DNA of 64,000 nucleotides from NCBI GenBank assembly GCA_946221385.1, contig CAMIGX010000005.1:83262-147261 (forward strand). The letters are read 5' to 3'. Of the stretch, positions 1 through 8,381 are shown one piece after another. Position 1 is the first letter of the stretch, and every line of letters starts with the position of its first letter. The notes below the pieces were generated by a model. It did no database searches, was not told the DNA's origin, and worked only from the letters and a program-made list of their open reading frames with translations. The position numbers were made by a program, and so were the translations under genes. The stretch comes from an uncultured Propionimicrobium sp. (GTDB lineage Bacteria; Actinomycetota; Actinomycetes; Propionibacteriales; Propionibacteriaceae).

Positions 1-399
1 ACCAACGCTGAAGCGACGCCGCAGACCTGGCTGATCAGTGCTGCGATCACCTGGGCCGGTTCCATGCTCTTCGCGCTCTATGGGCTGCTGGCGGCGCTGG
101 CGTTCAAGAGTGAATCGGCGGTGGGCGCTGCTGGCGGCGTGCTGGTCGTACTGGGTTTCTTGGGCAACATGTTCATGCCATTGGGTGGCACGATGCTGCA
201 GATTGCGCGGTTCACGCCCATGTACGGCTACGGTCAGTTGGCGCGCTATTTCCTGATGGACGGCGTCTTCTTCGACGGCACCAGCGGAACTGTGTTCACC
301 GAGCCGCTGTGGATTCCGCTGACGAACCTGGTCGCTTGGATCGTGATCTTTGCGCTCGCTGCGGTGACTATCGTCCGTCGTAGTCGCGGACGGCAATAG
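1..399 (+). CDS. ABC-2 type transporter permease, C-terminal part
   Basis: The reading frame is open from the first base of the window, so the true start lies upstream; about 132 residues are visible. The protein is strongly hydrophobic, with about three membrane segments and a short basic tail (RRSRGRQ). The stretch GNMFMPLGG followed by PMYGYGQLAR is typical of the last helices of drug or antibiotic ABC-2 permeases. It probably exports a small molecule together with an ATPase encoded upstream, outside the window. A histidine kinase gene follows after 34 bases. Exporter, DesK-like kinase and DesR-like regulator is a known arrangement in which the sensor controls its neighbouring transporter. 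The substrate cannot be told. Confidence 0.85.
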   Translation, partial: TNAEATPQTWLISAAITWAGSMLFALYGLLAALAFKSESAVGAAGGVLVVLGFLGNMFMPLGGTMLQIARFTPMYGYGQLARYFLMDGVFFDGTSGTVFTEPLWIPLTNLVAWIVIFALAAVTIVRRSRGRQ

Positions 400-433
400 T
401 CTGAGGACAGCCGCCGCGAAGGGGGGGAGCAAG

Positions 434-1495
434 ATGCGTCGCTGGTCGAAGGAGAGCATGCCTGCGCGGCTCAACGCGTCTTGCTGGATCTTGCTGCTGA
501 TCCCGATCTTGTTCGCGGTTTGGGAAGCTGGCGCGCCGACGTGGCTCAACTCGTTGCGCATCGTAGGCATCGTGATCTTCAGCGTCGGCTACGTCATCGG
601 CTGCTTCTGGCTGTCAGACGAAGCAATGATAAGCCCGCGCTTAAGCCGCGAAGTGGTGATCTTCTTGGCCGTCTTAGTGATCTTGATGCTCGCCAATGTG
701 CCATTGCTCGGGGCGCAGGTGTTCGTCTTCACGCCCTATCTCGCGGCCGTCGCGATCTGGACGTTTCCACTGGTCATCGGCGTCCCGCTGGCCTTGGTGC
801 TGTTTATTGTGCAGATCACGACGAATCATTTCGTAGAGATTCCGCTTGGCTTATTGATCGCCACCGGCATGGTCGTCATGTTCAACACGTTGAGTCGACT
901 CGCCCGCGATCAAGGCGCGCGCCATGAGCAAGAGGCTCGTCAGCAGGCGATGTTGGCAGAACGTGAACGGGTCGCCCGGGACGTGCATGACGTGCTTGGC
1001 CATTCGCTGACCGCGATCAGCGTCAAGGCTGATTTGGCCTGCAAGCTAGCGCAGCGTGATCCGGCCGCGGCTGCCCAGCAGATGGCCGAGGTGCATGATC
1101 TGTCGCGCGCGGCGTTGGCCGAGGTTCGGGAGACTGTGGCTGGCTTGCGGGTCGCGCGTCTGGACGACGAGCTGATCGCCGCGCAGGCATCGTTGGCGGA
1201 CGCGGGCATCGTCGCCCACATCAATGGTGAAGTGCGCGACGTCGACCCCAGTCATCGGATCGCGGGGGCTTGGGCGCTGCGGGAGCTCGTCACCAACGTA
1301 ATTAGGCATAGCGGCGCTAAATCATGCACCATCACGTTGCGCAGCGACGGCCTGGAGGTCGCTGACGACGGGGTCGGCTTGACGAAGCTGATCGAGGGCA
1401 ACGGCTTGCGTGGGCTGCGGGAACGCATCAGCGCTGCTGGTGGCCGGGTCGACATCGGGCCGACCAGCGTCAATGTCATCATGGGGACGCTATGA
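434..1495 (+). CDS. Sensor histidine kinase, DesK/NarL-partner type (HisKA_3)
   Basis: 353 residues. About five membrane helices fill residues 17-155, then comes a short coiled linker and the dimerisation/phosphoacceptor region ERVARDVHDVLGHSL with His185. The HATPase domain follows: an N-box with NVIRHSG near residue 290, the DDGVGL G1 box, and NGLRGLRERI near the end. There is no extracellular sensor domain, so the signal is probably read in the membrane, as in DesK. The ATG at 434 follows a G-rich Shine-Dalgarno (GGGGGGGAG). The stop overlaps the regulator start by 4 bases (ATGA), so the two are translationally coupled. It probably senses membrane stress or a compound handled by the upstream ABC exporter; this is inference. 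Confidence 0.93.
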   Translation: MRRWSKESMPARLNASCWILLLIPILFAVWEAGAPTWLNSLRIVGIVIFSVGYVIGCFWLSDEAMISPRLSREVVIFLAVLVILMLANVPLLGAQVFVFTPYLAAVAIWTFPLVIGVPLALVLFIVQITTNHFVEIPLGLLIATGMVVMFNTLSRLARDQGARHEQEARQQAMLAERERVARDVHDVLGHSLTAISVKADLACKLAQRDPAAAAQQMAEVHDLSRAALAEVRETVAGLRVARLDDELIAAQASLADAGIVAHINGEVRDVDPSHRIAGAWALRELVTNVIRHSGAKSCTITLRSDGLEVADDGVGLTKLIEGNGLRGLRERISAAGGRVDIGPTSVNVIMGTL

Positions 1496-2097
1496 CGATT
1501 CGGATTTTGCTCGCTGATGACCAGGCGCTGGTTCGCGGAGCGCTCGCTGCGCTGTTGAACTTGGAGCCAGATCTGCAGGTCGTCGCAGAGGTGGGACGCG
1601 GTGACGAGGTGCTCGATGCTGCTCGGCAGGGCGTAGATGTTTGCGTCCTGGACATCGAAATGCCTGGTCAAGACGGGATTGGAGCCTGCCAGCAGATCGT
1701 CAGCCAGTTGCCGGACGTCAAGGTCTTGATCGTGACGACCTTCGCTCGGCCGGGTTATTTGCGGCGCGCGCTGGAGGCCGGCGCGCTGGGCTATGTCGTC
1801 AAAGACACCCCAGCCGAGCAGCTCGCCGAAGCTGTCCGCAGGGTGCATGCGGGGGAGCGCGTCATCGATCCGACGCTGGCGGGCGAAGCGCTCAGCCTGG
1901 CCGAAAATCCATTGACCGAACGTGAGCAAGACGTCTTGCGGGCGGCGTTGAGCGGCGCGACCGTCCACGACATAGCGGCTAGGGTCCACCTATCAGAGGG
2001 CACGGTGCGGAACTATTTATCGTCAGCGATCGCCAAGACGGGCGCGGCGACTCGCGTCGAAGCCGCGCAACGGGCGAGCGCTAACGGCTGGCTGTGA
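1492..2097 (+). CDS. Two-component response regulator, NarL/LuxR family
   Basis: 201 residues. The receiver domain (1-120) has the acidic pair D9/D10, the phosphoacceptor D54 in CVLDIEMPG, and the conserved lysine in VVKDTPAEQ. A C-terminal LuxR-type helix-turn-helix runs from about 138 to 195 (LTEREQDVLRAAL, then HLSEGTVRNYLS). It starts with an ATG overlapping the kinase stop, so it is the cognate partner of that kinase. Regulators of this type usually activate the neighbouring ABC transporter operon. No target site was identified. Confidence 0.95.
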   Translation: MTIRILLADDQALVRGALAALLNLEPDLQVVAEVGRGDEVLDAARQGVDVCVLDIEMPGQDGIGACQQIVSQLPDVKVLIVTTFARPGYLRRALEAGALGYVVKDTPAEQLAEAVRRVHAGERVIDPTLAGEALSLAENPLTEREQDVLRAALSGATVHDIAARVHLSEGTVRNYLSSAIAKTGAATRVEAAQRASANGWL

Positions 2098-2134
2098 ACT
2101 GGTCGAGATTGAACGGCAGCTGACGCATAAAAAA

Positions 2135-2161
2135 CCGGCTGAGGAACTCGTCCTCAGCCGG
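2135..2161 (-). terminator. Rho-independent terminator of the initiator tRNA
   Basis: A perfect 11-bp stem (CCGGCTGAGGA pairing with TCCTCAGCCGG) closes a 5-base loop. Read on the minus strand it is followed by six Ts (A-run at 2129-2134 on the plus strand). It lies 7 bases past the 3' end of the tRNA and may also stop the convergent two-component transcript. Confidence 0.9.
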
Positions 2162-2168
2162 TAATTAG

Positions 2169-2242
2169 TAGCGGGGACAGGATTTGAACCTGTGACCTCT
2201 GGGTTATGAGCCCAGCGAGCTACCGAGCTGCTCCACCCCGCG
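2169..2242 (-). tRNA. tRNA-fMet (CAT), initiator
   Basis: A 74-nt cloverleaf is read on the minus strand. It starts CGCGGGG and ends CCCCGCTA, giving an unpaired C1:U72 at the top of the acceptor stem. The anticodon arm has three consecutive G:C pairs (GGG CTCATAA CCC). Both are the defining marks of initiator tRNA; the C1:U72 form matches mycobacterial initiators as I recall them. CCA is not encoded (CTA follows the discriminator), so it must be added after transcription. Confidence 0.96.
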
Positions 2243-2369
2243 TCGCTCGTCTTACTTTAATAGGCAGATCTCGTTAACCCAAATTTTGCCTTCGCCAACC
2301 GGCCCGCAGCTGGTATGCCAGAGCATGTTTCAGCCTCGGACGCCCAGCAGCACAGCGAAGCATGCTGGC

Positions 2370-2375
2370 TAGGAT
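2370..2375 (+). promoter_or_regulatory. Candidate -10 box of serA (possibly leaderless)
   Basis: TAGGAT lies 8 bases before the preferred GTG start of serA. AGGATGG in the same place could instead act as a Shine-Dalgarno. No clear -35 element is seen. Confidence 0.35.
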
Positions 2376-2383
2376 GGTGGTCC

Positions 2384-3577
2384 GTGAAGGCACTGCTATT
2401 GGAGAATATTCACCCCGAAGCGACCCGGATCTTGACCAAGGCCGGCTACGAAGTCGAAAACCGCTCGACTGCCCTCGAGGGTGACGAACTCGTCGAGGCG
2501 CTAGACGGCGTCTCCTTGCTCGGCATCCGCTCTCGCACCCAGGTCACCGAAGACGTGTTAGCGGGCGCTCCCGAATCACTCCAAGCAGTGGGCGCCTTCA
2601 GCATCGGCACCAATCAGATCGCTTTGACCGCTGCTGCAGAACGTGGCATCGCGTGCTTCAACGCGCCGTATTCAAATACTCGTTCGGTCGTCGAATTGGT
2701 GATGGCCGAGATCATCTCGCTGGCCCGTCATCTGACCGACAAGAACATGCAGATGCATCAGGGGGTCTGGGAAAAATCCGCAACCGGTTCCCACGAGGTA
2801 CGCGGTCGTAGCCTGGGCATCGTCGGTTACGGCAATATCGGTTCCCAGCTGTCGATCTTGGCCGAAGCCTTCGGCATGCAGGTCTATTTCTATGACATCG
2901 TCGACCGGCTAGCGTTAGGCAATGCGCGCCGCTGCGGATCGCTCGAAGAGCTGCTGGGCACCGTCGAGACCGTCAGCTTGCACGTCGACGGCAGGCCAGA
3001 AAACAAGCTGCTATTCGGCGCCGAGCAATTCGACATGATGCGGCCGCGGTCGCTGTTCTTGAACCTCTGCCGGGGCTTCGTCGTCGACGAGGAGGCGCTG
3101 GCCGAACGGATCCAGTCTGGACACATCGCCGGCGCAGCGCTAGACGTCTTCAACACCGAACCCAAGCAGACCGGCGACCCCTTCGTTTCGGTCTTGCAGG
3201 GGCTGCCGAATGTCATCTTGACCCCGCACGTCGGTGGGTCGACCCAAGAGGCCCAGACGGACATCGGGCGTTTCGTGTCAGGTAAGCTCGCCGATTACAT
3301 GGCAACTGGCGCAACGACTATGAGCGTCAACATGCCGGTGGTCGCGCCGCCGGTTCGTGAAGGCCACCGCGTCGTACACATCCACCAGAATGTGCCTGGC
3401 GTCTTGGCAGATCTGAACTCGGTGCTCAGCGCGCATCAGGCCAATATCGCGTTCCAGTCGCTAGCCACGCGCGGCAACGTCGGTTACGTCGTCACTGACG
3501 TCACCGGCGCCGAGCCAGGACTCATCGACGACATGCGCAAGGTCAAGAACACCATCCGGGTGCGTACCATCGACTGA
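2384..3577 (+). CDS. serA: D-3-phosphoglycerate dehydrogenase
   Basis: It oxidises 3-phosphoglycerate to 3-phosphohydroxypyruvate, the first step of serine synthesis. From GTG 2384 the protein has 397 residues and aligns along its length with the short E. coli-type SerA: N-terminal substrate domain, Rossmann NAD domain (GIVGYGNIGSQL), the FNAPYSNTRSVVELV block, catalytic Arg in NLCRGFVVDEEAL, Glu in LDVFNTEP, His in TPHVGGSTQEAQ, and a C-terminal ACT domain (RVVHIHQNVPGVLADL) for serine feedback. It lacks the extra domain of the long mycobacterial SerA. An in-frame ATG at 2315 would add 23 residues without homology, so 2384 is preferred. LCRG replaces the more usual ASRG before the catalytic region. 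Confidence 0.94.
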   Translation: MKALLLENIHPEATRILTKAGYEVENRSTALEGDELVEALDGVSLLGIRSRTQVTEDVLAGAPESLQAVGAFSIGTNQIALTAAAERGIACFNAPYSNTRSVVELVMAEIISLARHLTDKNMQMHQGVWEKSATGSHEVRGRSLGIVGYGNIGSQLSILAEAFGMQVYFYDIVDRLALGNARRCGSLEELLGTVETVSLHVDGRPENKLLFGAEQFDMMRPRSLFLNLCRGFVVDEEALAERIQSGHIAGAALDVFNTEPKQTGDPFVSVLQGLPNVILTPHVGGSTQEAQTDIGRFVSGKLADYMATGATTMSVNMPVVAPPVREGHRVVHIHQNVPGVLADLNSVLSAHQANIAFQSLATRGNVGYVVTDVTGAEPGLIDDMRKVKNTIRVRTID

Positions 3578-3611
3578 CGCGATCGCCGCCGCGACTAGGT
3601 CTTTTGCCCGA

Positions 3612-4403
3612 TCAGCTGTCTCGAGCCGCTAGCCGCTGGACGATTTCGTCATGCAAGAACCCATTGGTGCAGATCGCGCCTGGGCCGACCGGGCCGGCTT
3701 GGCCGTCGAGATTGGTGAACCGTCCGCCAGCTTCGCGGACGATGACGTCCAAAGCTGCCATGTCGTAAAGCTCGAGTTCTGGCTCGCAGGCGACGTCGAC
3801 GCCACCTTCAGCGACCAGCATGTAGCTCCAAAAATCGCCGAATGCGCGGGTGCGTCCCGCGTCGCGCAGCAGGTCTACGAAACCTTGCCCGCGAGCGGTG
3901 GCGACCCAGCCGCCCACCGACGAATAGGAGAAAAAAGCGTCCTCGACCTTCCGCACGCCTGAGACCTGCAATTGACTCGCTTTGAACATATTGCGGCCTG
4001 TCCAAGCGCCTTCACCTTCGGCTGCCCACCAGCGGCGGCCCAACAACGGCGCGCTCACGACTCCGACGCGGACGATGCCGTCTACCATCAAAGCGATCAG
4101 CGTCGCCCAGACTGGTACCCCGCGCACATAGTTCGCGGTGCCATCGATCGGGTCGATGACCCAGCGTCGATTGCTTGAGCCGGTGTCGGCCATCTCTTCG
4201 CCGTGCACCGCGTCACGGGGACGTGCTGAGGCCAACGTCTTACGGATGGCAGCCTCGATGGCCTGATCAGCGTCACTGACCGCAGTGTGATCAGCCTTGG
4301 TCGTCACCTTCAGATCTTGGGCACGAAAACGCGCCTCAGAGATCGAATCGGCATTGTCCGCCAGCAGATGCGCCAGGCGCAGGTCGTCGACATATCCAGC
4401 CAT
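3612..4403 (-). CDS. hisN: Histidinol-phosphatase, inositol monophosphatase family
   Basis: It probably dephosphorylates L-histidinol phosphate in histidine synthesis. 263 residues. The Mg-binding IMPase motifs are present: GEE (residues 69-71 region), WVIDPIDGTANYVRG, and a C-terminal ELELYDMAALDVIVREAGG. The VRGVPVWATLIAL stretch and overall length match actinobacterial HisN rather than SuhB. The ATG at 4403 is chosen because it aligns with HisN N-termini and because TAGGCT lies exactly 7 bases upstream. It follows rsgA by 10 bases in the order aroA-rsgA-hisN, seen in many actinobacteria. An inositol-1-phosphatase activity cannot be excluded. Confidence 0.88.
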   Translation of the reverse strand: MAGYVDDLRLAHLLADNADSISEARFRAQDLKVTTKADHTAVSDADQAIEAAIRKTLASARPRDAVHGEEMADTGSSNRRWVIDPIDGTANYVRGVPVWATLIALMVDGIVRVGVVSAPLLGRRWWAAEGEGAWTGRNMFKASQLQVSGVRKVEDAFFSYSSVGGWVATARGQGFVDLLRDAGRTRAFGDFWSYMLVAEGGVDVACEPELELYDMAALDVIVREAGGRFTNLDGQAGPVGPGAICTNGFLHDEIVQRLAARDS

Positions 4404-4410
4404 GACCATG

Positions 4411-4416
4411 AGCCTA
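4411..4416 (-). promoter_or_regulatory. Candidate -10 box for a leaderless hisN transcript
   Basis: TAGGCT-N7-ATG on the minus strand, across the end of rsgA. The same box and spacing precede the SMP-30, cobalamin adenosyltransferase and nucS genes, which suggests a real initiation signal inside the aroA-rsgA-hisN operon. Confidence 0.5.
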
Positions 4417-5448
4417 TTCGTAGCTCGTTTCAGCCTCGTGTAACGCGGCCAGAATGCGACGCAAAGATTCCAGGCGTGCGGCATCCAGCTCGCCGCGGGC
4501 TAGCGCGTCATCGAGGCCGCATTCGGGTTCGTCAGCTAGATGCGTGCAACCGCGCGGGCAATCCTCGATGGCATCGGCGACGGCCGGGAAGACGGCCAAG
4601 ATTCGGTCCGCGGTGACGTGACTTAGCCCAAATGAACGCACGCCGGGAGTGTCGATCGCCCATCCAGGCCGAGCAGGCAGCTTCAAAGCGATCGCAGAGG
4701 TTGATGTATGCCGTCCGCGGCCGGTCGACTCGCTGACGTGGCTCGTCGCCCGATTCGCGTCGGGAATGATGCGATTGATCAGCGTCGACTTGCCGACGCC
4801 TGAATGACCGACCAGGACCGTGACGTGCCCGGTCAGCAACTCCTCGATTTCGGAGACATCGGCCCGCGGTTCAGTCACGACGATCGGCACATTCAGCGGC
4901 TGATATGCGGCCAGCAGCTCGTCAGGGCTAGCTAAATCAGCTTTCGTCAGGCACAAGATGGGTTGTAGACCAGCGTCATAGGCGGCGATCAACAGCCGAT
5001 CGATCATGCCTTGGCGCGGTGGCGGATCGGCAAGCGCGGTGACGATCATCAGCTGATCCGCGTTGGCGACCATCGGTCGTTCGGTGGAATCGTTATCGTC
5101 AGCCGAACGCATCAAGACCGTCGTGCGCGGCTCAACTTCGACGATGCGAGCCAGCGTGCCCTCGTCGCCGCTAATGTCGCCGACGAGTTTGGCGACGTCA
5201 CCGACGATGACGCCCTTGCGTCCCAATTGACGAGCTTTGGCGGCAGTCAGCTCCACTGCGCCGTCGCTGTCGTCTTCGATTAGACAGCGGTAACGTCCCC
5301 GGTCGACAGTGATGACCCGTCCCACCTCAGCATCGGAATAGTCCGGACGATCTTTGGTGCGCGGTCTAGTGCGTCGCGCAGGTCGGGCGAAAGCTCGATC
5401 GTCAACTTCCAGATCCCGGCCAGCAGCTCCGGTCAATTTGGGACTCAT
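4414..5448 (-). CDS. rsgA: Ribosome small-subunit-dependent GTPase A
   Basis: A late 30S assembly GTPase, 344 residues. After a basic N-terminal tail (RPARRTRPRTKD) comes an OB-fold (VGRVITVDRGRYRCLI). Then follows a circularly permuted GTPase with G4 (TKAD) before the P-loop (GHSGVGKST) and G3 (DTPGVRSFGL). The C-terminal zinc domain is CPRGCTHLADEPEC. The order G4-G1-G3 is diagnostic. Its ATG overlaps the aroA stop by 4 bases, so the two are translationally coupled. Confidence 0.95.
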   Translation of the reverse strand: MSPKLTGAAGRDLEVDDRAFARPARRTRPRTKDRPDYSDAEVGRVITVDRGRYRCLIEDDSDGAVELTAAKARQLGRKGVIVGDVAKLVGDISGDEGTLARIVEVEPRTTVLMRSADDNDSTERPMVANADQLMIVTALADPPPRQGMIDRLLIAAYDAGLQPILCLTKADLASPDELLAAYQPLNVPIVVTEPRADVSEIEELLTGHVTVLVGHSGVGKSTLINRIIPDANRATSHVSESTGRGRHTSTSAIALKLPARPGWAIDTPGVRSFGLSHVTADRILAVFPAVADAIEDCPRGCTHLADEPECGLDDALARGELDAARLESLRRILAALHEAETSYE

Positions 5449-6728
5449 CGCTGCTCCAACATGCGCGTCCAGCGGGCTACGAAATCAGGCATCGTCTTCG
5501 TGACGACGGTGACGTCGTCCAAAATCAGGCCCGGGGTGCGCAGCCCCAAGAGGGCGCCGAGATGGGCCATGCGATGGTCGGCATAGGTCTTGAAATCCCT
5601 AGTTGGTTCGAGCTTTGGGTCTAGGCCGCGGCCCATGATGCGCAATCCGTCAGCAGTCTCGGTGACGGCTACTCCCAACGCCGCCAACTCGGCAGCTATC
5701 GCAGCGAGGCGGTCAGTCTCGTGGCCGCGAATGTGTGCGACGCCGCGGATCGTCGTGACGCCCTCAGCAAAGACCGCCAGCCCAGCGACTACCGGGGTCA
5801 GCTCGCTAGCGGCATGCAGGTCAATATCGACACCGGCCAAATGCTCACCCGCCGAGACGAGGAGTCTGTCCTCGGATAATTCCGGGTGCGCGCCCATTTG
5901 CTCCAGCACATCGCGAATCAGGTTTCCCGGCTGGACGGAATGGGTGGGCCAAGCAGGCACCCTCACTGATCCTCCGCTGACGACTCCTGCTGCCAGGAAT
6001 GCCGCTGCATTGGTCAAGTCCGGTTCGATGATCTGATCGAGCGCAGCGATCTTGCCCGGCTGCACCGTCCAGGTCATCGCTTCCCGCTCGACGCTGACGC
6101 CCCGGGCAGTCAACATCTGCTCGGTCATCTCGATGTGCGGCAAGGACGGTACCGAACTGCCGACATGCGAAAGCCGTAGTCCGCTCGGATAGCGTGCTGC
6201 TGCCAAGAGCAGCGCGGAAATGAATTGGCTGGACGCAGACGAATCGATCTCGACTGCTGGACCGCCAAGCTGTGCTGGCGCGCTGAGCGTCAACGGCAAG
6301 CGGTCAGCGTCGACTTGAACACCCAGCTGGGCGAGCCCATCCAATAGCGGGGCTAGGGGACGTTGCGAGGCGTGCGGGTCGCCGAAAAACTTTGTGGTGC
6401 CCGGCGCCAAAGCAGCGAGCGCCGGCAAGAAACGCATGACGGTGCCGGCTAGCCCGCAGTCAATTCCGGCAGGCACCGGGCTGAACTGATCCGGGGGATT
6501 GATCTGCGCTTGCTCGGCGTCGACTTCGATTTCGACGCCGAGTTGCCGCAGCCCAGCGATCATCAATTCGGTGTCGCGCGCTGCCAGCAGCCCAGAAAGC
6601 TTCGACGGACCGTCGGCTAGGGCAGCCAATACGAGCGCACGGTTCGACTCAGACTTAGACCCCGGCACCGGACAGGTCGCGCGTAATTGCCCGCGCAGTT
6701 GGGCAGCCGCCCACCGCGGCGCAGCCAC
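5445..6728 (-). CDS. aroA: 3-phosphoshikimate 1-carboxyvinyltransferase (EPSP synthase)
   Basis: It transfers enolpyruvyl from PEP to shikimate-3-phosphate in aromatic amino acid synthesis. 427 residues. The substrate motif PGSKSESNRALVLAALA is at the N-terminus; CGLAGTVMRFLPALAAL and SSASSQFISALLLAA follow, with RVKES-like residues in HRMAHLGALLGL near the end. The GTG start at 6728 is the best available; the upstream GGGGGCTCC is only a weak ribosome-binding site. It heads the minus-strand aroA-rsgA-hisN operon. Confidence 0.95.
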   Translation of the reverse strand: MAAPRWAAAQLRGQLRATCPVPGSKSESNRALVLAALADGPSKLSGLLAARDTELMIAGLRQLGVEIEVDAEQAQINPPDQFSPVPAGIDCGLAGTVMRFLPALAALAPGTTKFFGDPHASQRPLAPLLDGLAQLGVQVDADRLPLTLSAPAQLGGPAVEIDSSASSQFISALLLAAARYPSGLRLSHVGSSVPSLPHIEMTEQMLTARGVSVEREAMTWTVQPGKIAALDQIIEPDLTNAAAFLAAGVVSGGSVRVPAWPTHSVQPGNLIRDVLEQMGAHPELSEDRLLVSAGEHLAGVDIDLHAASELTPVVAGLAVFAEGVTTIRGVAHIRGHETDRLAAIAAELAALGVAVTETADGLRIMGRGLDPKLEPTRDFKTYADHRMAHLGALLGLRTPGLILDDVTVVTKTMPDFVARWTRMLEQR

Positions 6729-6781
6729 GTGGTTAGCCGGAGCCCCCAGCGTCGGGGACTCCGGCGTGCCGTTTAGCGAGC

Positions 6782-7312
6782 TCAGTTGAGCGCCTTCTTA
6801 GCTTTGCGCTCAGCCTTCTTGGCGGCCTTCTTCGCCTTGCGAGAGACGTCATTGACGCCGCTCTCGATGTTGTTCTTGGCCACCTTGACGCCGTGCTGCG
6901 CGCGCCAACCAAGTGACGGGTTGCCGTGCGTATCACCGGTGGCGACCAGCGCACCACCAGTCAGCGCCAGCGCACCGATCAGGTCATTGTTGCGGTCATC
7001 GACCAGCGCAGAGATGACCTTCGGCACGGCGGTGCCCAGCAGGATCAAAGCGCCGGCACGACGCAGCCAGCCAGTCGCGTACAACGCGCCGCCGAGGACT
7101 TCGGCGCCACCCTGGATCTTCGCCCAGCTATTGGCGTCTTCAGGCAGCACATCAGAAATTTCGTTCGGCAAGATGCCCTTGACAGCCGGCAGTACGGCGC
7201 TGACGACGGGGTCAGCGGCTGACTCAGCCTTTTCCGAAGTGAGCATCTTGACGCCGTCGACGATGAACGCAGACGCAAATAGGGTACGTCCGAGGAATCT
7301 AAACAAAGCCAT
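6782..7312 (-). CDS. DoxX-like membrane protein with lysine-rich tail
   Basis: 176 residues. The opening FRFLGRTLFASAFIVDGVK resembles the first helix of DoxX/DoxD-family small membrane proteins. About four hydrophobic segments occupy residues 5-130 (ALILLGTAVPKVISAL, LIGALALTGGALVATG). The last 30 residues are an Ala/Lys repeat (RKAKKAAKKAERKAKKALN) unlike the typical family. The gene lies 53 bases upstream of aroA on the same strand. Function is unknown; DoxX relatives have been tied to redox protection, which would suit the nearby sigH, but that is only inference. Confidence 0.7.
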   Translation of the reverse strand: MALFRFLGRTLFASAFIVDGVKMLTSEKAESAADPVVSAVLPAVKGILPNEISDVLPEDANSWAKIQGGAEVLGGALYATGWLRRAGALILLGTAVPKVISALVDDRNNDLIGALALTGGALVATGDTHGNPSLGWRAQHGVKVAKNNIESGVNDVSRKAKKAAKKAERKAKKALN

Positions 7313-7423
7313 ATCCCATTCTTACCGCTAAATGACGGCCAGCGGGGGTAAAACGGTCCATCCATAGCCTTTCGCCTGACCTGCGCGGACGATTCGGGCT
7401 GCCCTGAGCCTTGGGCAGCTGAA

Positions 7424-7429
7424 TATCAT
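7424..7429 (+). promoter_or_regulatory. Candidate -10 box for a leaderless SRAP transcript
   Basis: TATCAT lies exactly 7 bases before the ATG at 7437, and no Shine-Dalgarno is visible between. TATCAT matches TATAAT in five of six positions. Confidence 0.5.
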
Positions 7430-7436
7430 TGCGGCC

Positions 7437-8228
7437 ATGTGTGGCCGTTATGCAGCTTCGACGCCGGCGAGCAAACTCATCGAGATCTTCGACGCTGAAC
7501 TCGACCCGCGCGAAAATGCAGACAGCACGGCCGGGCTAGACGGGCTTGCGCAGTGGACGCAGCCGCGCTGGAATATCGCGCCTACTGATCAGGTCGCCGC
7601 CATCATCGAACGGGAGCGTGCCGACCAGATCGCTCGGCTATTGGTCGGACTTCGTTGGGGTCTGGTGCCGAGCTGGTCGAAGGATCCGCACACAGCGGCC
7701 AAGATGATCAACGCACGCGCTGAGACCGTCGCAACGAAACCCGCATACCGCAAAGCCTTCGCTGCCCGCCGCTGCCTGATCCCAGCTGACGGATATTACG
7801 AGTGGCAGACGATCGCCGAACCCGGCGGCATCAAACGCGCCCGGCCGCGCAAACAGCCGTACTTCATTTCGCCAAAATCGGGTCTGATGGCGATGGCTGG
7901 CATCTACGAATTTTGGCGCGATCCTGCAGCCTTCGACACCGATCCCTGGCTGGTCAGTTGCTCGATCATCACCACCTCGGCCAGCGATGATCTGGGCATC
8001 ATCCACGACCGGATGCCGGTCCAGATTCGTCCGGAAAATTGGGACGCCTGGCTGAATCCCGAGCTGACAAATCCCGAGCAAGCACGCGCGCTGATGTGGT
8101 TTCCCGAACCCGGTGCGATGCACGCCCATCCGGTCTCGAGCGCAGTCAACTCGGTGCGAAATGACGGAGCCGAACTCGTCGCGGCGCTGTCTGAAAGCCC
8201 CAGTGGGAATAAAAGCGGCCGGCGATAG
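7437..8228 (+). CDS. SRAP-family abasic-site processing protein (YedK/HMCES)
   Basis: These proteins cap abasic sites in single-stranded DNA through a covalent link to Cys2. The protein begins MCGRYA, so Cys2 is present after removal of Met1. Other family residues are seen: Asn in RWNIAPTDQ, the NARAETV block, Glu in CLIPADGYYEWQ, and His in IHDRMPV. At 263 residues it is close to family size. It lies directly upstream of sigH, and the sigH promoter is embedded in its last 25 bases. As I recall, the M. tuberculosis homologue (Rv3226c) also lies next to aroA/rsgA and sigH. Confidence 0.93.
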   Translation: MCGRYAASTPASKLIEIFDAELDPRENADSTAGLDGLAQWTQPRWNIAPTDQVAAIIERERADQIARLLVGLRWGLVPSWSKDPHTAAKMINARAETVATKPAYRKAFAARRCLIPADGYYEWQTIAEPGGIKRARPRKQPYFISPKSGLMAMAGIYEFWRDPAAFDTDPWLVSCSIITTSASDDLGIIHDRMPVQIRPENWDAWLNPELTNPEQARALMWFPEPGAMHAHPVSSAVNSVRNDGAELVAALSESPSGNKSGRR

Positions 8229-8231
8229 GTT
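8205..8231 (+). promoter_or_regulatory. SigH/SigR-type autoregulatory promoter of sigH
   Basis: GGGAAT at 8205-8210, a spacer of exactly 18 bases, and GTT at 8229-8231 match the known SigR/SigH consensus GGAAT-N18-GTT. It overlaps the end of the SRAP gene and lies 150 bases before the preferred sigH ATG. Transcription should begin near 8238-8241, where an in-frame GTG (8241) occurs. Confidence 0.8.
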
Positions 8232-8381
8232 CGCCTTGATGTGCAAGGACTCGCGACTCAGGGGCGTCAGAACGATCTGACGCGGAAGTTGGCGCGCCCG
8301 CAGGTCGCCACCGCGCGGGTCTTGGGTGAGCGGGGCAGCAAAATGCCGCATTGGGCAGCTGCAGCGGTAGGCTCGAAGGAA

